In this document: in pieces, positions 17,904 to 26,733 of the stretch
Numbering within the stretch: position 1 is the stretch's first letter
Layout of the letters: each line of letters begins with the position of its first letter
Source: Victivallaceae bacterium
GTDB taxonomy: Bacteria > Verrucomicrobiota > Lentisphaeria > Victivallales > Victivallaceae
Assembly: GCA_024405735.1 (NCBI GenBank)
Contig: JAKSOF010000010.1
Span: 1 to 64,000 of the forward strand
Length of the DNA: 64,000 bases
Reading direction: 5' to 3'
The notes under the pieces: model-generated
Databases searched by the model: none
What the model was told of the DNA's origin: nothing
What the model saw: only the letters and a program-made list of their open reading frames with translations
Made by a program: the position numbers and the translations under genes

Positions 17904-17932
17904 AATATACACGCGCAAAAGCGTTTTTACAA
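17904..17932 (-). promoter_or_regulatory. Promoter of pnp
   Basis: Read on the minus strand: TTGTAA, 17 bases, TATATT. Transcription would begin near 17897, about 190 bases before the pnp ATG. Confidence 0.65.
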
Positions 17933-17945
17933 GTCCAAAAGCACC

Positions 17946-18803
17946 TTAAAGCGCGATAACTTGCGCTTCGGGGTGCTGATGGCGGAACCAGGTGCGCTGA
18001 CGGCGCGCATACTGACAGGTCGACGTGACGATGTTTTCCAGAAGTTTTCCGCGATCATATTTCCCGTCGAGAAATTCGCCGATCGCGCGGTAGCCGATCG
18101 CCTGATGCGCCGTCGGCGTATCAAGAAGTCCTTGAGAAAGAGCAACTTGCGCTTCCTCTATCCATCCTGATGCCAACATCTTTTTTGCCCGGACTTCAAT
18201 CCGTCGGCGCAACGTTTCCGGCGGCATTTCCAGACGGTAGGCTTCCGCATCGTAACGCAAAGCCCCCTGCCCCCGTTGAAGTTCGAGGATCGACTTGCCG
18301 GAAAGAAGCCGCACTTCCAGTGCGCGGATCAGTTTCCGGCGGCAATGTCTCCACTTTTCAAGCCCTTGTGGATCAAGGGTTTCCATTTCTTTCACAAGCA
18401 GAGGACACCCGGCGTCGGAATCGTATTTTTCATCCAGTTCCCGGCGCAATCCGGCGTCGCCGGGCAGATCGTCCAGACCGCGCAGAAGCGCTTTGAGATA
18501 GAATCCTGTCCCGCCGCAGAGGATCGGCAATTTCCCTCTTGCGGCAACACCGGAGATCGCGGCATCGGCGAGTTCACAGTAGCGGAAGACGTCGATCTTT
18601 TCCCCGATCGGGAAACATCCGACAAGATGATGAGGCACTTCAAGTCTTTCATTTGCAGACGGTTGCGCCGTACCGATCTCCAATCCCCGGTAAAGTTGCA
18701 TCGAGTCGGCGGAAATGATCTCTCCGCCGCGCTCTTTTGCCATTTTCAACGCCATTTCGCTTTTGCCGGAAGCGGTCGGTCCCATGATGACGACGATTTT
18801 CAC
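17946..18803 (-). CDS. miaA: tRNA dimethylallyltransferase
   Basis: Adds a dimethylallyl group to A37 of tRNAs that read UNN codons. The P-loop GPTASGKSEMA (residues 8-18), ISADSMQLYRGLEIGTA, and HHLVG are all present, along with the LPILCGGTGFYLKALL strand. The length of 285 is slightly short, lacking part of the usual C-terminal extension, but it ends naturally with RRQRTWFRHQ. The start overlaps the end of the SNF2 helicase gene by four bases (ATGA), so the two are co-transcribed. Confidence 0.94.
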   Translation of the reverse strand: MKIVVIMGPTASGKSEMALKMAKERGGEIISADSMQLYRGLEIGTAQPSANERLEVPHHLVGCFPIGEKIDVFRYCELADAAISGVAARGKLPILCGGTGFYLKALLRGLDDLPGDAGLRRELDEKYDSDAGCPLLVKEMETLDPQGLEKWRHCRRKLIRALEVRLLSGKSILELQRGQGALRYDAEAYRLEMPPETLRRRIEVRAKKMLASGWIEEAQVALSQGLLDTPTAHQAIGYRAIGEFLDGKYDRGKLLENIVTSTCQYARRQRTWFRHQHPEAQVIAL

Positions 18804-21800
18804 GGGCGGGTATCCTCCAGCAGAAAACGCAATTCCTCAAGCGAAAGATCGGTGCTTCCCGGCGCTTCGACCAGTTGATCGAAAAGTTTGCGCTTGCGTC
18901 CCTGCAATTCCAGAATTTTTTCCTCGACCGAGTCGCGGACGACGAGTTTGACCGTCGTCACGCACCGCGTCTGACCGATGCGGTGCGTCCGGTCGGCGGC
19001 CTGCAACTCGACGGCGGGATTCCACCACGGGTCGTAGATGATGACGCGGTCGGCGGAAGTAAGATTCAGCCCCGTACCGCCCGCCTTGAGACTTAAAAGA
19101 AAAAGCGGGATGTCGGGATCGTTGTTGAAACGGTCGACGTGCTGTTGCCGTTTCGTCGTCGCGCCGTCGAGGTACTCAAAGCGGATGTTTTCCGCCTCAA
19201 GCGCGGGGATGAGCGACTGCAAAAGCGTCGTGAACTGGCTGAAAAGCAAGACTTTGTGACGGCTGTCAAAATTTTCGTGAAGCAATTCCGTCAGCAGTTC
19301 CTGCTTGGCGGAAGAAACGTTTTTGCCGCTGCCGTCGGGCAACAATGCGGGGTTACAGCACACCTGACGCAGACGCAACAATGTGGTGAAGATCGCCGCA
19401 TTGCCGCGGGCGTCGCCTTTTTTGCATTGCGCGAGGACGCGCCGCCCCTCGGCAAGCACGGTATCGTAAAGTTTTTTCTGATCGGGTGCAAATTCGCAGT
19501 AGAGCGTCAATTCGCTCTTTTGCGGCAGATCGGCGGCGACTTCCGCTTTGGTGCGCCGTTTGCAGAAAGGCTTGACGCGCAATGCGAGATCCGCGCTCAA
19601 CTCTTCATTCGTCGCAAGATCGGCGTAACGACGGCGGAATTCCGGCAAAGTGCCGAGCATCCCCGGCTGAAGGAAATCCATCACGCTCCACAAATCCTCC
19701 GGCGAATTTTCCAGCGGCGTACCGGTCAGGACGATCCGGTGACGGCCTTTCAGATGCTTGCAGTTTTTCGCATTCCCGGAACCGGGATTTTTGATATGCT
19801 GCGCTTCGTCGAGGACGATGTATTCAAACTGCGTTTTTGCCAATTCCTCGCGGCTCAAACGCGCCGCCGCATACGAGAGGATCAGCAAATTGCAACGCAG
19901 TTTTTTCTTGAGCAACGCGCCGCGTTCCGCACCGAGCGGAGCGGCGACGGTGAGATCGGGGACGAAACGGTGCGCTTCGCGCTCCCAGTTGACGACGAGC
20001 GATGCGGGGCAGACGATCAGCGCCGGAGCGCCGCCGCGCTTGAGCCGCGAAGCGAGCAAAGCGAGCAGTTGCACCGTTTTGCCGAGCCCCATCTCGTCGG
20101 CGAGCAAAGGATTGTAATTGCGGTCGCACATCCATTGGAGAAAACCGACGCCCTCTTTCTGGTAGTCGCGCAATTCCCCCTGAAAACGGAAATCCGGCGC
20201 GGCGGCGACCACCGGCACGTCGTTCGCCAGCAGCGATGCGGGCAACGCACCGGGAATTTCGCGCGCCAATGCGAGGAAATAGTCGAAATGGCAGCGCGGC
20301 AATTCAAACGTCTGCGCGAAGTCGTTGCGGTCGCGCATCACCGACGGCAACGCGCGGAAAAGTCTCCCGGCGGCATCGCCGATGCGCAGGATCTGTCCGC
20401 GCTCCGAAACGACGTAATCCCCGTGGACTGCGGCGCAGTCGGCGATCTCCCGCCAGATCAGTTTTTCGCCATCGCCAAGAATGTCGTAATGCCAAATACA
20501 ACTGTCTTCAAGTTCTTTTTGAAGCGAGAAACGGATCTGCATATCCGGAACTCCTCCGCCGCCGCGGCAAAGTTTGCCGAGCGTCGCACCGAGCGCGATC
20601 TGCGGATAGCGCGCAAGGTAGTCCGGCAGGACGTGATCGAGGAAAAATCCCGCCTGCCCCCACTGGGCGGAGCAATCCAATTTCGCCTCGTTGCCGACGA
20701 ACTGGAAGCCGAAAAGTTCGAGCGCCGTTTCAAACTGATTTTCCAGTTCGCGGTCGCGTTTGTAGAAAAATTTGCCGTTCCTTCCGAGCGAGCCCGAGTG
20801 CATCGGCAACAACTGATCGTCGTAGAGATAACGCACCTGAAGCAACAGCGCGCCGTCGGCGATTTTGCCGTCGAGCAAGATCTGCGGCGGCACGATTTTC
20901 GGCTCCGGAGAACGCATCGCAATGACGGGAAAGGGAAAGTGCTCAAGATACTCCTCGCGCGTCGTATTTTCGGGGACGCGGTGCACTCCCGAGCGGAAAA
21001 AATTGCGTAAAAAGGTGATCTCGCAGGTCGCCGGGACGAAAAAGTATTCCCCGTCGCGGCCGAGCCAGCACCCGGCGCGCCCCGCGACGACTTTGACGCT
21101 GCCGGCGGCGACCGCCGCGCCGCCGACCATAAAGCCGGGATAAAGCGTCGCTCCCGAAGTCAGCAGTACCGGCATCGCGTGTTCGCCGTGAACGACCAGC
21201 GCCTTGCCCGCCTTGAAAAAGCGGGGGAAGTCGATCAGCGTATGAAAAAATTCCGCCGTCGCTTCGGCGTCGAGCGTCACGTGACCGCCGCACACCTCGC
21301 CGTTGACCGCGAGGAAGCGGATGATCTGCTGCTCCTGAAGCGAAAAGTTTTCATAGCGGAGCGAAACGCTTAAATTTTTATCGAAATAAAGTTTGCGCAA
21401 GTTGTTGAGATTGCCCAGATATTTGCGGTTTCCTTCGCCGTAGAGCGCAACGGCGAGCGTGACGTTTTCCCACTTGCTCGGCACGTGCGGAAAATTGCTG
21501 TACGCTTCGATTTCCAGATACGCCTTGGGCAGGCGGCAACGTGCGGCGAGTTTGGAAAAATCCTCCTGTTTCATCCCGGCGTAATAGGTCGGCGGCGGTT
21601 CATCGACGAGGCGGCGGCGCGCGGCAATGCTCCCCGCGTACAATACGAGGGCGGCGCCGTGACTGCAAAGCGGCATTTCGTCGCGGCAACTGCAAACGGA
21701 TCTTGCTTCCTCTCCTGTCTCGACCGCCGTTTCGACCGGAGCGCCGGACAAATTGGCAAAACGGCCGCAGAGGCGGTTTTCCTGATCGCGCCAGGCTCCG

Positions 21801-21892
21801 AGCAGAAGATGATTTTTCAACAGTTGCTTCGCCGCCTTGAGATTCGCCTCGCCGCACCGGGAGATCAACCGTTCTTCAAAACTTGATTTCAT
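18800..21892 (-). CDS. SNF2-family DEAD/DEAH helicase with SWIM zinc finger
   Basis: A 1,030-residue Swi2/Snf2 ATPase. A SWIM-type zinc motif lies near residues 68-79 (CSCRDEMPLCSH), a long N-terminal region typical of bacterial Snf2 proteins follows, then motor lobe 1 (LADEMGLGKTVQLLALL, VLDEAQHIKNP, LTGTPLENS) and lobe 2 (LLFSQFTTLLQSL, LSLKAGGTGLNLTSADRVI, DRTHRIGQ). Such proteins move along or remodel protein-bound DNA or RNA polymerase; the specific role here is unknown. It is first in an operon with miaA. Confidence 0.92.
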   Translation of the reverse strand: MKSSFEERLISRCGEANLKAAKQLLKNHLLLGAWRDQENRLCGRFANLSGAPVETAVETGEEARSVCSCRDEMPLCSHGAALVLYAGSIAARRRLVDEPPPTYYAGMKQEDFSKLAARCRLPKAYLEIEAYSNFPHVPSKWENVTLAVALYGEGNRKYLGNLNNLRKLYFDKNLSVSLRYENFSLQEQQIIRFLAVNGEVCGGHVTLDAEATAEFFHTLIDFPRFFKAGKALVVHGEHAMPVLLTSGATLYPGFMVGGAAVAAGSVKVVAGRAGCWLGRDGEYFFVPATCEITFLRNFFRSGVHRVPENTTREEYLEHFPFPVIAMRSPEPKIVPPQILLDGKIADGALLLQVRYLYDDQLLPMHSGSLGRNGKFFYKRDRELENQFETALELFGFQFVGNEAKLDCSAQWGQAGFFLDHVLPDYLARYPQIALGATLGKLCRGGGGVPDMQIRFSLQKELEDSCIWHYDILGDGEKLIWREIADCAAVHGDYVVSERGQILRIGDAAGRLFRALPSVMRDRNDFAQTFELPRCHFDYFLALAREIPGALPASLLANDVPVVAAAPDFRFQGELRDYQKEGVGFLQWMCDRNYNPLLADEMGLGKTVQLLALLASRLKRGGAPALIVCPASLVVNWEREAHRFVPDLTVAAPLGAERGALLKKKLRCNLLILSYAAARLSREELAKTQFEYIVLDEAQHIKNPGSGNAKNCKHLKGRHRIVLTGTPLENSPEDLWSVMDFLQPGMLGTLPEFRRRYADLATNEELSADLALRVKPFCKRRTKAEVAADLPQKSELTLYCEFAPDQKKLYDTVLAEGRRVLAQCKKGDARGNAAIFTTLLRLRQVCCNPALLPDGSGKNVSSAKQELLTELLHENFDSRHKVLLFSQFTTLLQSLIPALEAENIRFEYLDGATTKRQQHVDRFNNDPDIPLFLLSLKAGGTGLNLTSADRVIIYDPWWNPAVELQAADRTHRIGQTRCVTTVKLVVRDSVEEKILELQGRKRKLFDQLVEAPGSTDLSLEELRFLLEDTRP

Positions 21893-21965
21893 AATATTTT
21901 CCGCAAAAAATCAACAATGCAATTTATTAACATAGCACAACTGTCGGGATTTTTCCAAACAGGAA

Positions 21966-21994
21966 TTGAAAAAATCGCGCGCGCAAAGTATATT
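21966..21994 (+). promoter_or_regulatory. Promoter of the cupin-lysA-tsaB operon
   Basis: TTGAAA, 17 bases, TATATT, about 45 bases before the cupin ATG. Confidence 0.65.
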
Positions 21995-22038
21995 TAAACA
22001 AAGGATGCACCAGGATTTTATTTTTTTGAGGTAACGCA

Positions 22039-22398
22039 ATGATCCGTCATTCCGATCAATACCGGCTCGACCTCCGCGAAGAAATGCGCGGCGGCAACGG
22101 CACCGTCAAAATCGAGCACTTGTGGGAGCCCGGCAAGGAAATGCTTTCGGCGACGCGCATGTGCAGTCGCATCACGCTTGCTCCCGGCAACTCGATCGGA
22201 TTTCACCGTCACGATCAGGAGGAGGAGATCTTTTTCATCCTTTCCGGCACCGCCGAAGCCGATGACGACGGCAAGAAGGGGATCCTCCGCGCGGGCGACA
22301 CGCTTCTTACGGGAAACGGCGCGGGACACGCGATCAGAAACGCCGGAAGCGACGACCTTGTCCTTTTGGCTTTCATCGGCAAATATCCGGAGAAATAA
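22039..22398 (+). CDS. Small cupin-domain protein
   Basis: A 119-residue single-domain cupin. The first metal motif is GFHRHDQEEEIFFILSG and the second is RAGDTLLTGNGAGHAIRN, so the His/Glu ligands are kept. Single cupins of this size include isomerases, epimerases and binding proteins, and the substrate cannot be told. It opens an operon with lysA three bases downstream. Confidence 0.85.
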   Translation: MIRHSDQYRLDLREEMRGGNGTVKIEHLWEPGKEMLSATRMCSRITLAPGNSIGFHRHDQEEEIFFILSGTAEADDDGKKGILRAGDTLLTGNGAGHAIRNAGSDDLVLLAFIGKYPEK

Positions 22399-22401
22399 GC
22401 G

Positions 22402-23616
22402 ATGATTTCCGATTCCTTGCTGACGACGCTTGCCCGGGAATACGGGACGCCGCTTTTTGTCTACGACGCCGACCGCATCGCGGAGCGTTACCGCGATCTT
22501 TTTACTTTCATCCCCTGCGACCGCCTCAAGATCCAGTACGCGCTCAAGGCGAATTACCAGATCGGCATTTTGCAAACGCTCCTCGCGCAGGGCGCCGGCA
22601 TCGACGCCGTCAGCCCCGCCGAAGTCGAACTCGCTCTGCGCCTCGGCTTCCCCAAAGAGCGCATCATCTACACCGCCAACAATATGTCCGACGCCGGATT
22701 TGAAAAAGTGCGGCGGACCGGAGTCTTGATGAATATCGGTTCGCTTTCGCGGTTGCGCAAGATCGCCCGCGACCACAAGGGGATGAAACTTTGTCTGCGT
22801 TTCAACCCCGATGTCTGCGACGGCGACAGCGTCCATACGATGACGGCGGGCGCGCTGACGAAATTCGGCATTCTGCTCGACGACCTCGAGGAAGTCAAAT
22901 CGCTCGTAAAAGCGGGTGATCTTCACATCGTCGGGTTGCACGAGCACACGGGCAGCGGTCTTCAGCACGCGGAATCGGTTTACGCCGCGATGGACAAACT
23001 GATGGCGATCGCGACGCGGGAAAACTTCCCCGAACTCGAAATGCTCGATTTCGGCGGCGGTTTCAAAGTGCCCTACAAGCCGGACGAAGCGGAGATCGAT
23101 TATGTCGCAATGGGCAAAGTCATCGCGGAAAAATTCGCGCGTTTCTGCGAAAATTACGGCAGAAAACTGGATCTGCTCTTTGAACCGGGCAAATTCCTCG
23201 TCGCGCAGTCGGGGCACCTCGTCGTCGAAGTCAACACCATCAAGCACAACCGCGAACGGTTGATCGCGGGATGCGATTCCGGATTTCCACAGCTCATCCG
23301 CCCGATGCTCTACGGAGCGTATCACCAAATCGACAATCTTTCCAATCCCGGCGGGAAAAAATATTGTTACGACGTCTGCGGCAACATCTGCGAAACCGGC
23401 GACCGCTTCGCCGAACAGCGCGAAGTGCCGGAGATCCGCGAATACGACCTTTTGGCGATCCGCAACGCGGGCGCCTACTGTTACTCGATGGGCGGGGTCT
23501 ACAATCTGCGCCCGATGCCGACGGAAGTCGTCGTTTCCGGCGGCGAAGTGATCGCAAAACGCAAACGCCTGAGCGATGCCGAACTTGTCGATCAGATTTT
23601 GAAGGAGAGCCGATAA
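22402..23616 (+). CDS. lysA: Diaminopimelate decarboxylase
   Basis: PLP-dependent fold-type III decarboxylase making L-lysine from meso-diaminopimelate. The PLP lysine is in IQYALKANYQ, with HEHTGSG, DFGGGFKVPY, EPGKFLVAQSG and the second-subunit active-site CGNICETGD all visible. 404 residues is normal. Related carboxynorspermidine decarboxylases are shorter and lack several of these motifs. The ATG lies three bases after the cupin stop, and the stop abuts the tsaB start. Confidence 0.9.
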   Translation: MISDSLLTTLAREYGTPLFVYDADRIAERYRDLFTFIPCDRLKIQYALKANYQIGILQTLLAQGAGIDAVSPAEVELALRLGFPKERIIYTANNMSDAGFEKVRRTGVLMNIGSLSRLRKIARDHKGMKLCLRFNPDVCDGDSVHTMTAGALTKFGILLDDLEEVKSLVKAGDLHIVGLHEHTGSGLQHAESVYAAMDKLMAIATRENFPELEMLDFGGGFKVPYKPDEAEIDYVAMGKVIAEKFARFCENYGRKLDLLFEPGKFLVAQSGHLVVEVNTIKHNRERLIAGCDSGFPQLIRPMLYGAYHQIDNLSNPGGKKYCYDVCGNICETGDRFAEQREVPEIREYDLLAIRNAGAYCYSMGGVYNLRPMPTEVVVSGGEVIAKRKRLSDAELVDQILKESR

Positions 23617-24270
23617 ATGATTTGCGCCGTTTTGAATCCCGAACCGGACGGCATCGCGTTGACCGTTCTCAAGGATGACGCCCTTCTCATTGATGCCCGT
23701 ACCGAAATGTACGGCAGAGAAGCCGCCGCATTGCCCGATTTCATCATAACTGCCCTTGCTGAAAATGCGCTGACGCTTGATGACGTCGATCAGTGGAGCG
23801 TCGGCTCCGGTCCCGGAAGTTTCACCGCGCTCCGCATGGTCGCCGCGCTCGTTTCCGGCTGGTGTTTCGGCAAAAAGAACGTCGTCTGCCGGGGAGTCCC
23901 GGGCGCGGTCGCCCTCGCTTGCGGTGCGCCTCAAAGCGACCGCATCGGCGCGCTCTACGACGGCCGCAACCATGAATTGCTTTATTTCGGCTTGAAACGC
24001 GAAAACGGCGCCGCCGTCCCGACGGGCGAAACGCACGTTCTCAACGCCGGAGAAGCCGCAAGTTTTTTCGCCGGACGCAAGGATGAAGTTTTCGTCTGCC
24101 ATACGCACGATCTGGAGGCGGTCAAGGCGATCCTGCCGAAAAACGTCGGCGTCGTCCCCGTCGCCAAAGCCGACACCGCCGCACTGGCGCGCAACACAAG
24201 CATCGCGTTTGACAACGATCTTACCAAATTGGTCTATATCCGCCCCGCAGTCTACACCCATCTTAAATAA
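23617..24270 (+). CDS. tsaB: tRNA threonylcarbamoyladenosine biosynthesis protein TsaB
   Basis: ASKHA-fold partner of TsaD in t6A37 formation. The signature GSGPGSFTALRM is at about residues 68-79, and the protein ends without the C-terminal metal site of TsaD, as expected for TsaB. 217 residues is usual. Its ATG directly follows the lysA stop. Confidence 0.88.
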   Translation: MICAVLNPEPDGIALTVLKDDALLIDARTEMYGREAAALPDFIITALAENALTLDDVDQWSVGSGPGSFTALRMVAALVSGWCFGKKNVVCRGVPGAVALACGAPQSDRIGALYDGRNHELLYFGLKRENGAAVPTGETHVLNAGEAASFFAGRKDEVFVCHTHDLEAVKAILPKNVGVVPVAKADTAALARNTSIAFDNDLTKLVYIRPAVYTHLK

Positions 24271-24285
24271 AAGGAAGTGCTGATC

Positions 24286-24750
24286 ATGAGCGAAATTCAC
24301 CTGACGAGGCCCGACTGGGATCACTATTTCATGGACATCGCCCACGTTGCTGCGGCGCGCAGCAACTGCTCGCGCCGTCAGGTGGCGGCGGTGCTGGTGC
24401 GCGACCGCCGGATCATTTCGACCGGCTACAACGGCACGCCGCGCGGCATCCGCAACTGCTGTGACGGAGGTTGTCCGCGCTGCAACTCCGATACGCCCTC
24501 GGGGCACGATCTTTCCGCGTGTCTTTGCAGTCACGCCGAAGAAAACGCGATCGTTCAGGCGGCTTATCACGGCATCGCGGTCAAGGGCTCGACGATCTAC
24601 ACGACTTTCAGTCCCTGCCTGCAATGCGCCAAAATGATCATCAACGCCGGGATCGTCGAAGTGGTCTATCATCAGCACTATTCGATCGACGACGTGTCGA
24701 TGAGACTCCTTGACGAAGCGGGCATCATCGTCCGCGGGATGGAGGAATAA
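24286..24750 (+). CDS. Deoxycytidylate deaminase (ComEB-like)
   Basis: Zinc-dependent dCMP deaminase feeding dUMP synthesis. HAEENAIVQ supplies the zinc His and catalytic Glu, and SPCLQCAKMI supplies the two zinc cysteines. A further Cys/His cluster (NCCDGGCPRC and CLCSH) matches the second zinc site of the dCMP deaminase family. The start at 24286 follows AAGGA; a GTG three codons earlier is too close to that site. It lies in the lysA-tsaB operon. Confidence 0.92.
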   Translation: MSEIHLTRPDWDHYFMDIAHVAAARSNCSRRQVAAVLVRDRRIISTGYNGTPRGIRNCCDGGCPRCNSDTPSGHDLSACLCSHAEENAIVQAAYHGIAVKGSTIYTTFSPCLQCAKMIINAGIVEVVYHQHYSIDDVSMRLLDEAGIIVRGMEE

Positions 24751-24751
24751 T

Positions 24752-25225
24752 ATGCCGGACGTCCTGTCGCTCGACGAAGCCGTCGCCTACCGTCATCAAC
24801 TCAAGGCGCAGGGCAAAACGCTCGTCGTCACCAACGGCTGTTTCGACATTTTGCACCGCGGTCACGCAAGTTACCTTGCCGAAGCGCGCAAACTCGGCGA
24901 CGCGCTCCTCGTGCTGGTCAATTCCGACGCTTCCGTGCGCGCGCTCAAAGGTCCCTCGCGTCCCGTCAATGCGGAAAACGACCGCGCCTATTTGCTCACC
25001 CAGCTCAAGGCGGTCGACAAAGCGGTGATTTTCGACGACAGCCGCTGTGACAAAGAACTTGACGCGCTCGCGCCCGACGTCTACGCCAAAGCGGGGGATT
25101 ACACGCTGGAAAAACTCGACGCTTCCGAGCGCGCCGCATTGGAAAAAAATCAGGTCAAAATCGTTTTCATGCCCTTTGTCGGCGGCTTTTCCACGACAAA
25201 GGTCATCGAAAAGATGAAAAGGTAA
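24752..25225 (+). CDS. rfaE2: HldE C-terminal-like nucleotidyltransferase (ADP-heptose synthase domain)
   Basis: Cytidylyltransferase-fold enzyme. VTNGCFDILHRGHASYL contains the HxGH motif, and VNSDASVRALKGPSRPVN with DRAYLLTQLKAVD is the usual RfaE domain II sequence. It transfers AMP to heptose-1-phosphate for lipopolysaccharide core synthesis; the kinase half is absent here and must lie elsewhere if the pathway is complete. GGAGG six bases before the ATG sets the start at 24752, one base past the deaminase stop region. Confidence 0.87.
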   Translation: MPDVLSLDEAVAYRHQLKAQGKTLVVTNGCFDILHRGHASYLAEARKLGDALLVLVNSDASVRALKGPSRPVNAENDRAYLLTQLKAVDKAVIFDDSRCDKELDALAPDVYAKAGDYTLEKLDASERAALEKNQVKIVFMPFVGGFSTTKVIEKMKR

Positions 25226-25228
25226 AAC

Positions 25229-26125
25229 GTGTTTTACGCCATTGATTTTTTGCCGCCGTTTTCGGTAGCGGAGGAAGCCGCCCGCGCCGGAAACGTCCCC
25301 GTTTCCGCTCTGAAAAATCTGAAAAATCTCTACGAAAAAATCGCAACTGACGCCAAACTTGCCGCCCTCACCGTCGAATGCTGTAACGCCATTTCCTGCG
25401 GCAGGGGCAAAACCGACTGCGGCAAGGCGTATTTTTCCCCGGTGGATCTGAAGCGTTTTCACACGCTGCTCATTTTTCTTTCGTATCCGGCGGCAAAGGC
25501 GAATTTCGCCCGCGCGCAGTATGCTCAAAGCGACTTTGAGGAAATCTGGCGCGATCTCGGTCACTGGGCGCAATTCTACCTTGACCTTTACGGTGAAGTG
25601 CGCTTTGACGACAACGTTTTCGGCTGGTATTTCCATCACGTTGCGGCGCAACTTGTTCAATTGGGGAGATTGCAGTTTCAACTGCCCGATTTCTATCAGG
25701 GGGATGTTGACTTGTCACCCTATGTCGCAAAGGGCGATCCCGTCATTGATCTGCACATCTACGCGGGGGAACCGCTTACGCCGGAAGGTTGCCGGGAATC
25801 GTTGCATCGGCTTCAACTCTGGCTCAAGCGTTACCAGAAAACTTACGATTACCGCGCCGTCATCAGCGATTCCTGGATCTTCGACCCCGCATTGGATCAA
25901 TTCCTGCCGCAAAAAAGCAACATCCGCGAAATTTGGAAACTCGGGAAACTGATCCCGACGCATCACGAATCGGACGTTTTATGGCGCATTTTTGCCGGAC
26001 GCGATCCCGAAAGCGTCACCCCCAAAAATCATCTTCAGCAAAAAATATGGGATTTCTACCGCGACGGTGGCAAACTTCACTACGGCTACCTTGTCATTCC
26101 CCGCAAGGATGCGGAAAACTTCTAA
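25229..26125 (+). CDS. Acyltransferase-domain protein (NAT_N/GNAT_C type)
   Basis: A 298-residue protein resembling the two-domain N-acyltransferase-like proteins seen in many gut bacteria. The middle has HLQFQLPDFYQ-like strand (RLQFQLPDFYQGD), LHIYAGEPLTPEGCRESL, and the C-terminal half ISDSWIFDPALDQFLPQKSNI is the strongest match. Function is not established. The start is GTG 25229, seven bases after AAAGG, and the gene ends tail to tail with the adenine deaminase fragment (four-base overlap). Confidence 0.7.
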   Translation: MFYAIDFLPPFSVAEEAARAGNVPVSALKNLKNLYEKIATDAKLAALTVECCNAISCGRGKTDCGKAYFSPVDLKRFHTLLIFLSYPAAKANFARAQYAQSDFEEIWRDLGHWAQFYLDLYGEVRFDDNVFGWYFHHVAAQLVQLGRLQFQLPDFYQGDVDLSPYVAKGDPVIDLHIYAGEPLTPEGCRESLHRLQLWLKRYQKTYDYRAVISDSWIFDPALDQFLPQKSNIREIWKLGKLIPTHHESDVLWRIFAGRDPESVTPKNHLQQKIWDFYRDGGKLHYGYLVIPRKDAENF

Positions 26126-26733
26126 TCAAAATAAAGCGGCACAAACTCGAAATTTTCGCCGTCAAACAATCCTCTGTCGGTCAATTTCAGACTGGGAATG
26201 ACGGGTAATGCGAGAAAAGAGAGCGCCGTCAACGGTTCCGGCAAGGTGATGCCGAGGTGCTTCTTTGCCGCAAATTTCAAAGCGCGATCCTGCGCCGCGA
26301 CGACTTCCGCCGGCTGCGTACTCATCAAGCCTCCGACGGCAAGGGGCATCTCCGCGAGAATTTCACCGTCGAGCACGGCGACGGCTCCGCCGCCCATTTC
26401 ACGCAGGGTCGCGGCGGCGAAACGCATCGACGCGTCGTCTTTGCCCAATATCAGCAGATTATGGGAGTCGTGGGCGATCGTCGTCGCGAAGGCGCCGCGC
26501 ACGATCCCCGTGCCGGAAACGTAGCCGTAACCGATATTGCCGTTTTTGCCGTGCCGCTCGATGACGGCGAGCCGGGCGATGCCGCCCGAAGCAATTTCCG
26601 CAACGGGGACGATACGGTGCTCCGTCACAATTTGACCGGGGACGACGCCGATCACGCGCACATTGCCTTTTTCGGGCGGCAACGGGAAAGCGAATTTTTT
26701 CAGATCCGGCAGTTTAACGGAATTTTCGACCAT
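26122..26733 (-). CDS. Adenine deaminase, C-terminal part (separate reading frame)
   Basis: The last 203 residues of an adenine deaminase: VRVIGVVPGQIVTEH, the RGAFATTIAHDSHNLLI segment and GGAVAVLDGEILAEMPL are characteristic of the family's C-terminal domain. It lies in the +1 frame relative to the N-terminal part and overlaps it by 20 bases. AAGGTGG stands seven bases before its ATG, so it could be translated on its own as a second subunit. Alternatively a small deletion has broken one gene, or the assembly has an error. Confidence 0.85.
   Translation of the reverse strand: MVENSVKLPDLKKFAFPLPPEKGNVRVIGVVPGQIVTEHRIVPVAEIASGGIARLAVIERHGKNGNIGYGYVSGTGIVRGAFATTIAHDSHNLLILGKDDASMRFAAATLREMGGGAVAVLDGEILAEMPLAVGGLMSTQPAEVVAAQDRALKFAAKKHLGITLPEPLTALSFLALPVIPSLKLTDRGLFDGENFEFVPLYFD

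Noticed and set aside
22018-24678. 886-codon minus-strand frame across cupin, lysA, tsaB and deaminase
   Set aside because: The plus strand carries four well-defined genes with ribosome sites. The long frame is an antisense artefact of codon bias.
26714-26733. Programmed frameshifting in adenine deaminase
   Set aside because: No slippery heptamer or typical +1 signal is at the junction. The separate ribosome site before the second ATG explains the layout more simply.
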